A stretch of DNA of 64,000 nucleotides, from NCBI GenBank assembly GCA_028622995.1, contig JAJQJQ010000040.1, positions 620,001 to 684,000 on the forward strand, written 5' to 3'. Position numbers and translations under genes: made by a program. Position 1 is the first letter of the stretch. Each line of letters begins with the position of its first letter. Source of the DNA: Panagrolaimus kolymaensis. Lineage: Eukaryota > Nematoda > Chromadorea > Rhabditida > Panagrolaimidae. Shown here in pieces: positions 36,797 to 48,963 of the stretch. The notes below the pieces were generated by a model. The model ran no database searches and was not told the DNA's origin. It saw nothing but the letters and a program-made list of their open reading frames with translations.

Positions 36797-39700
36797 CGTA
36801 AAAATTGGACGTTAGCGATACAATGGCTTGCATGAATTTAAAAAAAAGAATTTGGGTTTTTCCTTTTGCTTTTGTGTAATACGATTAAATTCTAGGATCA
36901 AGAAACAGTTTTACACCAAAAATCCGGTTTAAAAAATCACTAAATTTTTCTTTTTCCAATTTTCAAAAAAACTTCATCAAACTCCATCTTTAAGAAATTA
37001 CCTCAATTTAATAAACATAATTTTTAATCGAAATTTGTAATGCTTGATTTCGTTTCTAGAATCATCCCTCTTCCGAAATCTTACAAAAAAAAATCATTAT
37101 ATGTATTGCCATAAACTTCAACCATTTTTGTAGTTTCTTATAAAATACAAGTTTAAATACATTGATGCATGGGTGCGGTTTTTAAAGTTTATTTCTATGT
37201 AGATGTGGCTAAAGCACAAAAAATCCATCATCGCCACATCGACCTCTGCGCGGTGCAAAAAAAAACCACTTAAAATTAATGAACTTGATTTAACAAAAAA
37301 ACAAAATAGGCGAATACATAGTTTTTTTTTCACTATTGTCGAGAACCATCCATCCACTCGAATATATGAACATTTGTTACATTTTTTTAAATGGTGTTTT
37401 ACTTCTCATAGCAAAGCAGAGCCGAATCTTTTTTTTCTTTAAGGTTTTTTCTTTCTTATTGTCCCAAAAACTTAAGTTTGCGCAATCTAAAAAGAAAACG
37501 ATTTTGAGATGAAGGATTGTTGAATATACACACATAATATACAAGCAAATACAATCTCACTTAATTCTTTTTTTTGTAAATGAATGGATATGATGCGAAT
37601 GAGGGGATGTAACTTGATCGAAGTTTAAAAAACGTGCAAATTTGCAACAACAAAAAAATAAGTTTTAGCTTTTTTTTTTGTTGAATTGTTAAACAAAATA
37701 TAAAAAAAAGGGTTGCACAGGTTCAAGTTTTTATTTTTTCAACAGCTTTTATTTATTTTTATTAATCGCGTGATCTCATAGTTTTGAAAAAATCTTTAAT
37801 TTTATCGTTTTTTTTTCTTCTTTCGCGTAATTAATCTATTTTCGGAGCTGCAAAAACTGCAATAAAAATATTCTTCTGCAAAATACGTTTTAAATAAAAT
37901 TCATAATTTTGGAATAATTTAATGAGCCCATAAAAATTACATTATTTTAAGAAATATATAATAAAAAGCTTACTGTAGGGTATTTTAATTTTACTGTAAT
38001 CTATGACTACATAGTACGCAATTTTTTTACATTCAAAAAACTATTCATTCTTTCTTTTCTCATTATTGTGTCCTTCTTCACACTACCTTTGAGACTCATT
38101 TTTACAACCTTTAAAATTAAAAAGCCATTTCCCTATCTACTACGTTTATTTTTTATGTGATTTTTTCCCGTGAGTCTAGCAATTTCTTTGAAATTTGTGT
38201 CTACATTAAAAGCCTTGATGGAATTATTCATTATTTTTTTGTTATTGACTTAATTTCTTAAAGAATCATAATCGCATTTATTTTGCAAAGAAAAAATCTT
38301 TTTTATTCAAACAAGCCTCCCAATTTTGCAAGAAAAAATACTATTTTTTTTTTTTTTGCACTAAAAAGGCGGTGTCTCTTTTCAATATTCTCTTTTTCGG
38401 GTGTCATTTACACTAGTTTTTTTTTGCGGCTGTAACGGCTTTGATTTGATTGTGATCGCAGACGACTGCGACATTTTTAATTTTTGCAAAGAAAAAGGAT
38501 AGCAGTTTTTTCTTCACCGCCATCATCATCAAATCTTCGTCATGGTATGAAGAAAAAAACGGGTTAAGTTATTTTAAGCCATCGACCTTCATTCCTTTTT
38601 TCAATTTTGCTACAGCGATTAATCAATGATCATTCGTTCGCTCCTTGCTACTGCAATTGCTATCGTCGTCGCCTAATACCTTTCTTTCTTCTTTGAACTA
38701 AAAAGTACTAATTTTTGCGCAAAAGTTTTATGTCTTTTTCTTCTTTTTTTCTCTCGCCCATTGCAAAAATAATTTTTTTTCCTTACGCTTTCTTGCAAGA
38801 TTTGCAATTTTTTTTTGATAACGTTTTCTCTTTATTTTTCTCATCATCATTGCTGACTTATACATACATTTTTTCCCGTGTCCTAGTTTATTGCCAGCTG
38901 GAATTATCGCTATCGTTAAAAAAAGTCTTTTCATTACTGCAAAACTTGCTTTTGTCTTTCTTCGACAGCGTCGATTTTTTTTAGCAAAAGAAAAAAAATG
39001 AAATAAAAACTTTTAACAGTCATTGGTTTTTTTGTTGCAGAAAACTGAAAATGATTGCTTCCGCATTTTGTCGTTTCTTTTTTTATTTTTGGTATTAAAC
39101 TAAAATAATAAAAAAAGAAAATATACGAGCGACATTAAGTCTACAGTATTCTTCGATGTAACTTCTTCTTTTGGTACAAAGGTCGAAAAGTTATACAATG
39201 AATTTTACTATTTTTTGTAAAAATAAATCATACACTGCTTAGATAAAATACCTTAAATATTTACCGAAAAGTGACCCTATTTTACTATGTTTTCTAGACG
39301 TTCTTTCAAAGATAATATTTGTTTTAACTCTTTTTTTGTTTTGTTTTTGATTTCCAGATGTTTTAGTTGACGACGACTTATTTCATCGTGAAACTTTCAA
39401 CTTTGTTGTTGTTGATGTTGTTGTTGCGGTGTCTGAGGAAAAAAGGCATCACTGCTTTGTTGAATTTTGTTTTTATTTTTAATGCTTGTTTCTTTTTGCA
39501 CCTGTGTCCAAAAATATAACATAAAATTGCAGCATTTTGAAGGCGGAGTTTTTTTGTGCGTTGTTGTGGCTTTGCTTTCTTTTTTATTTTTATTTTTTTC
39601 TGCATAAAATTATTGCAATGAAACCAACCATGTCCTTTTTTGGAGAAAAGTAAAAATGTCTGGGTGAATGTGCAAGCAAACAAGCAGCTTTGCTGCTGCT

Positions 39701-42700
39701 TCCAGCCAGCAAGAAAACGTAAGAGAAAAAATGAAGCTTGATGTTAAAATTTCATGAAAGCACTTTTTTGCTTTTATAAATATGCACTTTTGTCTTGCAT
39801 ATAAATAAATAAAAATGAAATATACTTCTCTGCTACTACCTCTTTTGGTAAGTCTAGTACACATGCTCATGTGTATGTTTTTTATTATTATTAACAGGTT
39901 GAAGAAATAAAATGAAGGGAAAAACTCAAAGTTATTTATGGATACTTTTTTTTATGCCTTTGATTTATGAGTAGTGCTTTTGCTTTCTGCTAAAAAAAAC
40001 TTGTAAGTTCTAAAGGTTAGTAAAAAGGAGGATATAAATCATAAAAATGCTTTTGCAAAATTTATGGGCTTTCGAATGACTTTGGCTACAGGATACTGTA
40101 ATAGCTCGGCTATTTTTAGGGCACTTTTGAGTTTAAAATTCTCCATTTTTTCTTAGTAAATTTAAAAAAATTGCTTTTTATGAAACATTGCATTAACAAT
40201 TTGTCATTTAATACAATCGGGTGTTGTTGGCATTTGTCGTCACACTAAACCCCTCAAAAATAAAATAAATTAATTACTTTAAAAAAGATAAATAAATAAT
40301 CGTTGGGTTTTTTTCTCTTCTTTTGCAATGCGCTTTTGTTATTTTCTGATATTTTTTTCCTTCCTGGTGTGTATAACACAATTATTTGAGGTTGTTTATT
40401 TATTTTTTGCTTTTAAATTTGCACTCTAAATTGTTACCCATTATCCTTTAATTTTGCATCAGATTTACCTGAGAAGAAAAAGAAGATGAAAGTATTTCCT
40501 TCCTGCCTTCACCGCCATCGTCTTCTCGCGTTCAATATTTTTATCGTATAAAAAATAATATATGCCACTCCCATTTTTTGCCTTGGGCGCTGCTTATTTT
40601 GCAAAAATTATTTTCTCTCTTTTCTTTTATCTTTTTTTGCAAAAACATGCATTATTCTTTTTTTCTTTCCTTCTCTCTCTTTTTTTAAAGAAAAAATGCT
40701 TTTTAGAACGCTGCTGTTTGGCAGCTGGTTTTTTCCCTTCCTATCTTCTAATAAATGCGTATATCTATTTGTATGTGTCTATTGTTATGTCTTAGCGGCA
40801 CAACAACTACCACTATCATTCTTCGCAAGCATGAAACGCAGCACAACGTCGGGAATTTCGATAGTCGTCGTCTGATTCCTCGATAAAAATATGCTCGATA
40901 ACGTCCTTTTTTTTAAAGCTTAATTTCTATTCTTTTCGTGCTGATGGAAATCTGTAGCGCCTTATATGGATGTAAAAAAATACCGCGCGACGGTATTTTT
41001 TTTTGTTTGCCATCTTCTTTTGGTTAACTGTAAAAAAAGACGTGACTTTTTATTTTCCCTCAAAATATTTCTTGATGAAACGGTAAAAACATCTCAAATT
41101 TCTTTTCTTTTTTTTTTGCCCTTTTTGATGTTTGTCGAAGCTTCTTTTTTGCAATTCAAATTTCATTGTTGCACTCCAGAAGGCTCTTGTTCCCAAATTT
41201 CTTTTTTTTTGCCAACAAAAAAGGCAACACAGCATTGCAAAAATAAAAAATGAAGAGCGATTCTTACTTCCGCGTAATGAAAACGCTTAATGTGAGAGAG
41301 AAGAGCCAACTCCAGTTTTTCCTAGAAATTTTCTTCTTTTTTGCATTATTTTAAAGATCTTTTTGCAGCGACATCAGCCTGTCTCTATCACCACCTTTCT
41401 TTTGTCAAAAAAAAGAAGAAAACTTTGTTCAATTTTCGTCGATTATGGTTGGTGGTTGCCAATGACAATTTTTTATATTTTAAATTCAAACGTTTTTTGC
41501 AAAGTCAAAAAACGTTTAAAAAATCTTAAAAACTTCTTTTGAGGAGGACCGGATGCAAACCTTTAGGAAGGCAAAAAAAGAAGCAAAGTGCGTCATTGAG
41601 TTTTCCATTTTTTTGTGATAAAAATTGCTAAAAGCAAGCTTTAGAAGGCAAAAGTAGAAAAGAGAACGATCATTTTCAAAACAAAAAAGAAAATTTTGCA
41701 ATTATAATTGAAAAAAAGTAATTTGAAATAAAGCGTTTTTTCGTTTTTATTGTTTTAAGTGCAATTTGCAATTTTTTTTGCCAGCTTACTTGCTTAAACG
41801 TCAACTGCAATTCTCAAAGGTATAATTTTAAAAACACAAAGCTTTTAATTGGAGATTTTTTTGTTGCTTTTCTGACTGCTTGTTTTCTTGCTTGTTTGCC
41901 TGCTGACTTGACTGGCGGCTGCTTCGAGCCAAACCGAAATGAGATGAGACAAAAAAAAGCTACACACGTTGTCTCCTCTTCTTCTCGTCCTTTCCTCATA
42001 GATGCAATAATGTCTCTCCATTCTATTTATTATCAACAGCTAGTTACAAATCAGGAACTATTTTTTTCTTTTGACTATTTCGATGTTTCTTTTTCGTAAA
42101 ACAAAAAGTTTCAAAATGTTTTCACGCGCAGAAAAAAAAGTGATTTCTTTGCTTTTGAGCTTTTATTGCTGGACATATGTTGATCAATGATCTCCGAAAT
42201 TGCGAGCATGTTCTATATATTTTCTTTCTTACATTGGTTTTTAGTTATCATTTTTCTATGATTGGCGGCTGGTTATCTTCCTTTCTTTTTTTATTTGTTT
42301 TCTCGTGATTGACTGACTGACTATCTAAAAAATGTGCATTTCATTTTTGTTTCATTTCTTTGGACAAAATGAAATTTTATTTCCTTGTTATACTTTGGCA
42401 CTTACTTATTTTTTGTCTGAAACTATTTTTTTTAGATTCTTTTATTCAAAAACGTGTTTTCCATTTTAATTTTTATAATAATTTTAAACTAAACAAAAAA
42501 CCAAGTACCAGACATATGGGAATTAGCGCGTCAAAAGTGCACTAATATTCTGTAGTTTTTTTTGCTTTTTCATTGTCAATCTTGAAGTTTTTTTGATTTC
42601 GATTTTTGGCTGATTCAAAATTATTTCCAAATTTTATAAATATCGATGACTAAGTGTTTTTTTTTACCAAGAAATGATATTTAAGAAAATCTTGATTCAC

Positions 42701-44507
42701 CGTTTTCGAATTTTACTTTTCTCATTTTTCCTGTTTTTCGTGGATTTTCTCATTTTTTCCAAAAGGTTAATCTAAGATCACTTTACTTTTATTATCGAAG
42801 CAAAAAAAAAGCGATTTATCTTTATAGATTGGTAACTCGCTTTTTTTCTTTTGCAAAAAAATAAGCAAAATAAAAAGCGTCACACAGTCTGATTTAATGA
42901 AGGAAAACGTTTTTTTATTTTATTTTATATTGTGCGTTAAAAAAAAGCAAAGAAATTTCTTTTTTTTCTTTATTTTGCAAAAGTCAAGAGATAAAGAAAA
43001 AAGTCTTTAAAAAAAAAAAGAGAGAGGAGATTTATTGAAATCAAAAACAAAGTGCTTGAGGCTTTCTTAACAATGTTTTCAATAAAAAATTAGACGATTT
43101 TTTTTATTGCGCATCTGCTCTTTTTGTTGATTTCAATATATGAAAGTTCCGTTTTTTTTTTGCAAAGCTTTTGGTGTTTACAAACAAATTGGTTGGATGA
43201 GCAAAGTTTACAACATCGTGCAATTATTTATTTTTGTGTAATCTTTTTTTTTGCAATTTTTTAAAGACATTCATTCTCTTAACTGTAATGGGACGTTTAC
43301 TTGAGCATCGGTTTTTTTTGTTTGCAACAGCAGCATCAAAGAAAACTTAAACTACAGTTTTCAATTTTATTTAGTCTGTATCAATGACCTAATTTATTGC
43401 TTGATGCATTAAAATAAATTCGCGCTTTCAAAAAATTTTGAATGAGGAAAAATTTTTGTATCCAAAAATAAAGAAAACGCACGGGGCATTTCGATGTTTT
43501 TAAAGAAATTTTGTTGTTTACGCTTTAGTTGGTTTTAGACATTTTTGTCTATAGCGCTTTAACTAATTGCTTCTTAGTTTTGCAATAAAAATAAAATTGC
43601 TGCTTCTCTAACATCCTTTCTGCTGCTAACACCCAATAATGGCATTCAAGCAAAAAACAAAATATTCACATTTGAATACCCTCTTCATTTTTTACTTTGC
43701 AGCACAAGTCTATCGCGTGTTTTGAAAGATTTTTCTTATTTTACAAGAAGACCTAATAAGGACATGCAGAATAAATAATAAAAAATATTTCCCAAGTTAA
43801 TGAATCATCTTTCTGCTTCTTGAGAAGAAAGAAGCTTCATTAAAAATTCTTCAGATGCTTTGTTTAAAAAAAACTGCTGATTTTTGTTTCTTTTCTTTCT
43901 CGGGTTTGTTTCTTCTATCATTGGGAGTATGTATGTACCAAATGACAACAACCACCATAACATCGTTACCATCGTTTCTTTCTTCTTTTTTTTTTTGCAG
44001 ACAAAGCAAGTTAGGAAAAAGGAAGAAAAAAGCTTTTTGAGCAAAAAAACTGGGCAAATAGTTTTTTTAAATACAGGCAAGTTTCCAGCAACAGCAGCAA
44101 TTTTGTATTTGCGCTGGTTAAAGCAGCAGCAGTAGTAAAGCACAGGAGCAACAACGACGACGATGAGGACGACAACGCCAGCAACAACCTCGACATCAAT
44201 ATTGCTTGTTTCTTTTTTAACTCATTTGTGGACTCGAATAATTTTTGTTAGAAAAAAGAAAAGATTTTTTTGCTTCCACATCATGTATGTATGTAAAAGC
44301 ATCCGTCAATAAAAGCATTCATTACTTCCGTTCCTTTTTTTGTCCCGGTTTTTTCAACACATATTTCGTGAATTGTTTGATTTTTATTTATGCTTCCTTC
44401 TCTTTGATAAAAAAAATTTAATCGATGATACTTTTTTTAGAAATTAGCCATTTCCTTAATTATTTATGTTTTATTAATACTTTTTTACAATAAAAAATTA
44501 TACATAA
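36797..44507. other. gene-poor, T/A-run-rich interval
   Basis: 7.7 kb with many small ORFs, all low-complexity (Phe/Leu/Lys-rich) products of T and A runs. Words such as TTTTTTGC and GCAAAAAA recur often. Minor simple repeats: TTG/ATG run at about 39400-39430 and CAG/GAC run at about 44090-44190. I see no convincing exon. It could hold enhancers, an undetected ncRNA, or the promoter of the F-box gene. Confidence 0.55.
44090..44195. repeat. imperfect CAG/GAC trinucleotide-rich tract
   Basis: Runs of CAGCAG, AACAACGACGACGATGAGGA and GCAACAACC occur over about 100 bp. Not coding in a believable frame. Confidence 0.6.
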
Positions 44508-46562
44508 ATGAAATACACTATGTCATCGGAGACAATGGTGCCTCCACCAACAATACCACAGCCTTTGATAACAGATTTGCCGTTATCGGTTTTACGCCAT
44601 ATTGGATCATTTGTGCCACCATTGGATCGATTTAAGCTCCAATCCACTTGCCGCCAATTCAATAATGTTTTTGCTTCTTGGCTTGATCCATCGATTGAAA
44701 TTCGTTCAGAAGATTATGGATATGGTAAATAAATCCTATGCCCTATATTAACTTCTTTAATCTTTATCAATCGTTTTTAGCTGATACCGTAACCACTTCT
44801 CGAATGTCCTTTCAATTCCCTATGGGAAAGCAAAATAAATCAAGCTTTCATGTTAAAATAACAGATATCTCAGGATATTGTTATCGAATTCGAACCACCC
44901 AAGAACGTTCATCAACTAAAACTCTTAAAAATCTTCTCTTACGTTTTCAAAATTTACAAGAACTCACATTTTGGGATGCTTGTTTAACATCCGAATTTTC
45001 AATAATTATTTCAAGATTTGAAAACATTAAAGTACTAAGATTATGGAACAGCTCTAGATATTTTGAAAAAAAGAAGTAAGTTTTTTATTTTCAGCAACGA
45101 CGACCAAGTGTGTTTGCTCTTTCATCACTTTGAAAAAAAATATTTCGGTGCAAAAAAACTAAAACACGATAGAATATTTTATCAAAGTTTATTAAAACAT
45201 GAAAAAGCTTAAGTAAATAATAAAAAATTGCAAAAAAAAATTGACGCGAACTTTAACAAATAAAAATAAATCTTTTTACAGTAGTATAGTGTTAATGAAG
45301 AATGTAGCTTAGTTTAGTTTAGTATGGAGGACATTCTTACTACGAGCTTTTTTCGATGAACTTCAAAAGCTTACTAAAAATAAATTATTTTTTACGTCAA
45401 CGAAAAATAAATTGAGCTATTTTTAACCAGTTTCTTTTTTCCTTACTTAGAGAATACTTTACAAATGATTTTTTAATTTTCAGCACTAGTCAAAAACTTA
45501 TTCGATCTTTGTTATCTCTTCCAAAGCTTCAAAGCTTGTTGATACTTGATTCAACAGCAGCTGGAAGTTCGATGGCCTCGTGTCGAGCAATATTTTCTAA
45601 ATCCTTAGCCCTCAAAATTCAAGCACCCATCGAAAATCTTCAAATCACGGGAATGCATTTACCATTAAAATCAATGGAAGTTATTGCTGAAAATTTGGCT
45701 TCCACAATTCAAAGGCTTTCTATTGGATGCACATTTGGAAAGGAATCCAAACGACTTCATTATCTTCGCGCCCTTCAACAAATGTCAAATATCAACGATT
45801 TGGATCTTCCACCATTTATTTTTCATTTGGGAGAAATTCCCATTCCTGATGGAGTTGTTCAACGCCTTTTTACCACCCTTCCATTAAAAGCCCTTGGCTT
45901 TCGACATTATAATAGCTCGGTATTATTCCGATTTATTGAATATCAACTTCCAATCAAAGTTCGAGTTCTCAGAATTTTCCATAATGCAAATAGAATCCCA
46001 AATTTTTCTTCAATTGGACAAGAACCAGCTGAAACTGAAAGACCTGAAAAGAAATCATCTGTTAGCTCTCGATACAGTATCCTCAGCACTTCAAGAAGTA
46101 GCATAGGTTCAAATGAAAACAATAATGGCACTCGCCGTGATTCCATTGGAACTTCAACAAAGGCAGCCGCAAATGAAGCCATTCACACAGAAGCCCAACC
46201 TCAACACAAAAATTCAAATGTTTCGACGCTTGAAATTCGGCGACTTACTATTTTTGCAATCGAAGAAGCAAAACGAAGAACTCAACGCTTACGGCGCCGA
46301 GCGTATGTCAATGTCGATGTAATTTACACACAAGAATCACAAGCAGGACAAGAAGTTTTGGGAAGAATGGCTGAACCAATGCGATCTCCGCATGTTTATT
46401 CAAAAAGTGCTAAAAGAGAAATGAGAATTATTAAAGGTATTGTTTTATTTATTCCAAAATTTACAAAAAATAAATATGATAATAAATTTAGGTGATCTTG
46501 TACGTCCTATTCCTTTGGCATCACTAGGCATGGAATCGGATTATGAAGATTTTGAAGATTAA
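44508..46562 (+). CDS. F-box protein with leucine-rich region
   Basis: Four exons in phase: 44508-44724, 44781-45075, 45484-46436 and 46492-46562, giving 511 residues. The F-box is at about residues 22-60 (DLPLSVLRHIGSFVPPLDRF, then KLQSTCRQFNNVF). Leucine-rich segments follow (LRFQNLQELTFWDAC; LPKLQSLLILD), suggestive of degenerate LRRs as in nematode FBXL-type proteins. A long serine/asparagine-rich insert follows (about residues 345-400), then a basic helix and an acidic end (SDYEDFED). F-box proteins recruit substrates to SCF ubiquitin ligases; the target is unknown. A second in-frame ATG is at 44520. Gene order tells nothing about function. Confidence 0.8.
45076..45483 (+). other. intron 2 of the F-box gene
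   Basis: 408 nt, AT-rich, no coding signal. The other two introns are about 55 nt. Confidence 0.75.
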
Positions 46563-46952
46563 TGGTTTAATTCAATTATATATGTGTATATTTTTTCACG
46601 GGTATAAAACTTTATATTTTTCACAAAAAAAAGAAGAAGATTAAAATCTACGAGTACTTACTGTACAAAAAAAGAATCAAAACAAAAGAAGAAAAAATGC
46701 AGTGGATTTTAAACGATGTGAATGAAAAACAATATTCAAAAATTAATAATGATCTTGCCTTTCATTAACGTCGTTATTTGTCCATTATTATCAGTTAGTA
46801 ACATCATTACGAGCTTTGCACTGTTTGTATTTTTGATAATATTTATTTTAAAAATTTATTAGTACCAAATTTTTGCCTTTCATAAAAATGTTTTAAAAAT
46901 AAAAAATACATTATTAGAAATCAATTTGTCTCATTCCCACATTTTTTGATGA
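46563..46952. other. convergent 3' region
   Basis: 390 bp between the F-box stop and the stop of the next gene on the other strand. Poly-A signal-like AATAAA words occur; nothing else is seen. Confidence 0.5.
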
Positions 46953-48630
46953 TCATTTGCGTTTTCGATTTTTGTTTCTTCGAGTTCTGAGTCGTTGTGA
47001 TGTTGAAACAGATGAAGATGAAAATTGCCCAGAAACAGCGGTAGAACAATTGGATTTTTCAGATAGTTGCCGAGAACGAAGTCGCATTGGTGAGAAAGAA
47101 GGTGGAGCCGTAAATTGTCCAGATACAGCTGTTAAACATTCTTCTGATTGTTGACCATAATCTGTTGGAGAAGCAGCAGAGGAAGAAGGTGAAAATGGTT
47201 GAGAGTTAGCCGTTGAACAAGTTGATTCTTCAGATTTTTGACGAAGTCGAGGATGCATTGGTGTTTTTAAGAGCGTTTGGTTATTTTTTGGACGAACTGT
47301 TGACGGTGGTAAAGCTGATAAACGCCCTGATCGAGTGGCGGAGAACGTTGAACATATTGATGAAGAAAGAGCTGTTGAGGCAGCAGACGATGAAGATGAA
47401 AATCGTCCAGAAATAGCGGTAGAATAATCTGATTCTCTTGAGGATTTTTTTGAGTGAGCTTGAATCGTCGCTTCAGAAAGTTTATGAATATTTGATAAAC
47501 GAAGTGTTGGATTCAAATAATGTGGACGTTTAGGATTATACCATTTTTCTTTTGACCACGAATCAATAGCTCGAGAAGCAACTTGAAGAGCTAATTGCTG
47601 AGCACATACATCAGATGGAACGTTTTTAGGAGGAAAATCAAAATCCATAGGATGCTTTGTATCACGATGAAGTGCCATTTGAGGAACATTTGGTTGTCGT
47701 GGTGGAGCGGACCCTCGCTAAAAAAATTGATATTAATAAGATCGTAATAACTTAAGCCATCAAAATAGATTATATTCAAAGAAAAAAGTTTACCTTAACT
47801 TCAGTAACTAAACCTTCTCTTCGTTTATTTGACCAACCACCAACAGCTGCTAATTTGACCAAAGTTCCATGACGCCTCCATGGATTTGGTACGACTCTTT
47901 CAGAATGTTTTTCAAACGAAGGTTGCCTTCCATGAATCATTACCTAAAAGATAACATAATTATAAATTATCATATTCTTAGAAACAACATACATCGCAAA
48001 CATCAGAAGTTGATTCCCACTTAAGTGAAGATCCAGGAACTTTTGGAATATGATATGCAATTTCTTCATAAATTTCGACGAAATCAGGATGCTTCGAATC
48101 ATACAATGGAACATCAGTTCGTTTTTTCTCCAAATAAATGTTACGGTATGTGTTTCCTTGAATTGGGCTTCCTTTTGCGGTGGTAAGAGTTGATTCAAAA
48201 GATGTATTTTGAAAGTTGACCTAAAAAAAAATCTTGTGTAAAAATATCTTTTTCATCACAAAAAAACATCTAAAATAAATTCTCAAAAGTTTGTTTTCCT
48301 TTTGAAGGTTTTTGAAAGAAATTTATGGCTTTGCAAATATTTTTTGCAAAAAAAAGTAAACTTTAAAAGAAAAATAGAATGAATGTCTGTCTAGTTCTTA
48401 AAAAAAACAAGCACATAACGATTTTTTTGAAGTTTGTTCAAGGATTTGAAAAAAAAAGAGTAAACTTTTACCTGGTCGCATTCACTTCGAACAGAAACAT
48501 CAGATAATGAGTGAGGTTCCGCTGTGTCTGCGAAGGGTGAAACAGTCCCAGAAATTGCAGTTGAAGCATTTATTGATGGAACAAGCCTTGAAGACGATTG
48601 AGATATGCCACGCGATCTTGATGACGACAT
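46953..48630 (-). CDS. unknown protein with internal STAxSGxF repeats
   Basis: Four exons in phase: 48472-48630, 47993-48220, 47794-47943 and 46953-47717, giving 433 residues. I do not recognise the family. The N-terminus is serine/arginine-rich with STAISGTVSPF. The middle (about residues 75-270) looks structured, with aromatic and charged residues such as DSKHPDFVEIYEEIAYHIP, WRRHGTLVKLAAVGGW and WSKEKWYNPKRPHYLNP. The last 160 residues hold four further copies of a motif near SExSxCSTAxSGxFSSSS, separated by basic proline/arginine stretches, and end in RTRRNKNRKRK, likely a nuclear localisation signal. No signal peptide or membrane segment. It lies 333 bp downstream of PIGO on the same strand. 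A disordered, phosphorylated nuclear or cytoskeletal protein is a guess only. Confidence 0.75.
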
Positions 48631-48963
48631 TTTTGCAAGAATGAATGTTTTGCTCGTTTTTTGTTATTTATTTTTTAAAAAGGACGAATTTTAAGATATT
48701 GAAATTTTCATAAATTACAAACTCTGATATTTTTTTTATGGGAATCTTTAAACCACATTTTTTTATATCCTTTTTATTTCAAAAAGGATTATTCATTCTA
48801 CAATTTTGTAAAGTTTTCATTTAAGTATATTTTGTTAACCTTCAAGGTTTTTTTAATGGGAGTAAAGCACATTTTTTGTCCTTTGAAGTTTACACACTTT
48901 TTCAAAATTGATACAGTATCTATTTATTTATTTTTTCTCTACGTCATAAAGTACTTTTTATTC
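48631..48963. other. spacer between PIGO and the unknown gene
   Basis: 333 bp, AT-rich. Same-strand spacing of this size is compatible with a nematode operon or with independent promoters. Confidence 0.4.

Noticed and set aside
44011..44199. Minus-strand ORF with Leu/Ser-rich signal-peptide-like start
   Set aside because: It is a translation of the CAG/GAC trinucleotide run; no ATG context, no splice partner and no conserved residues.
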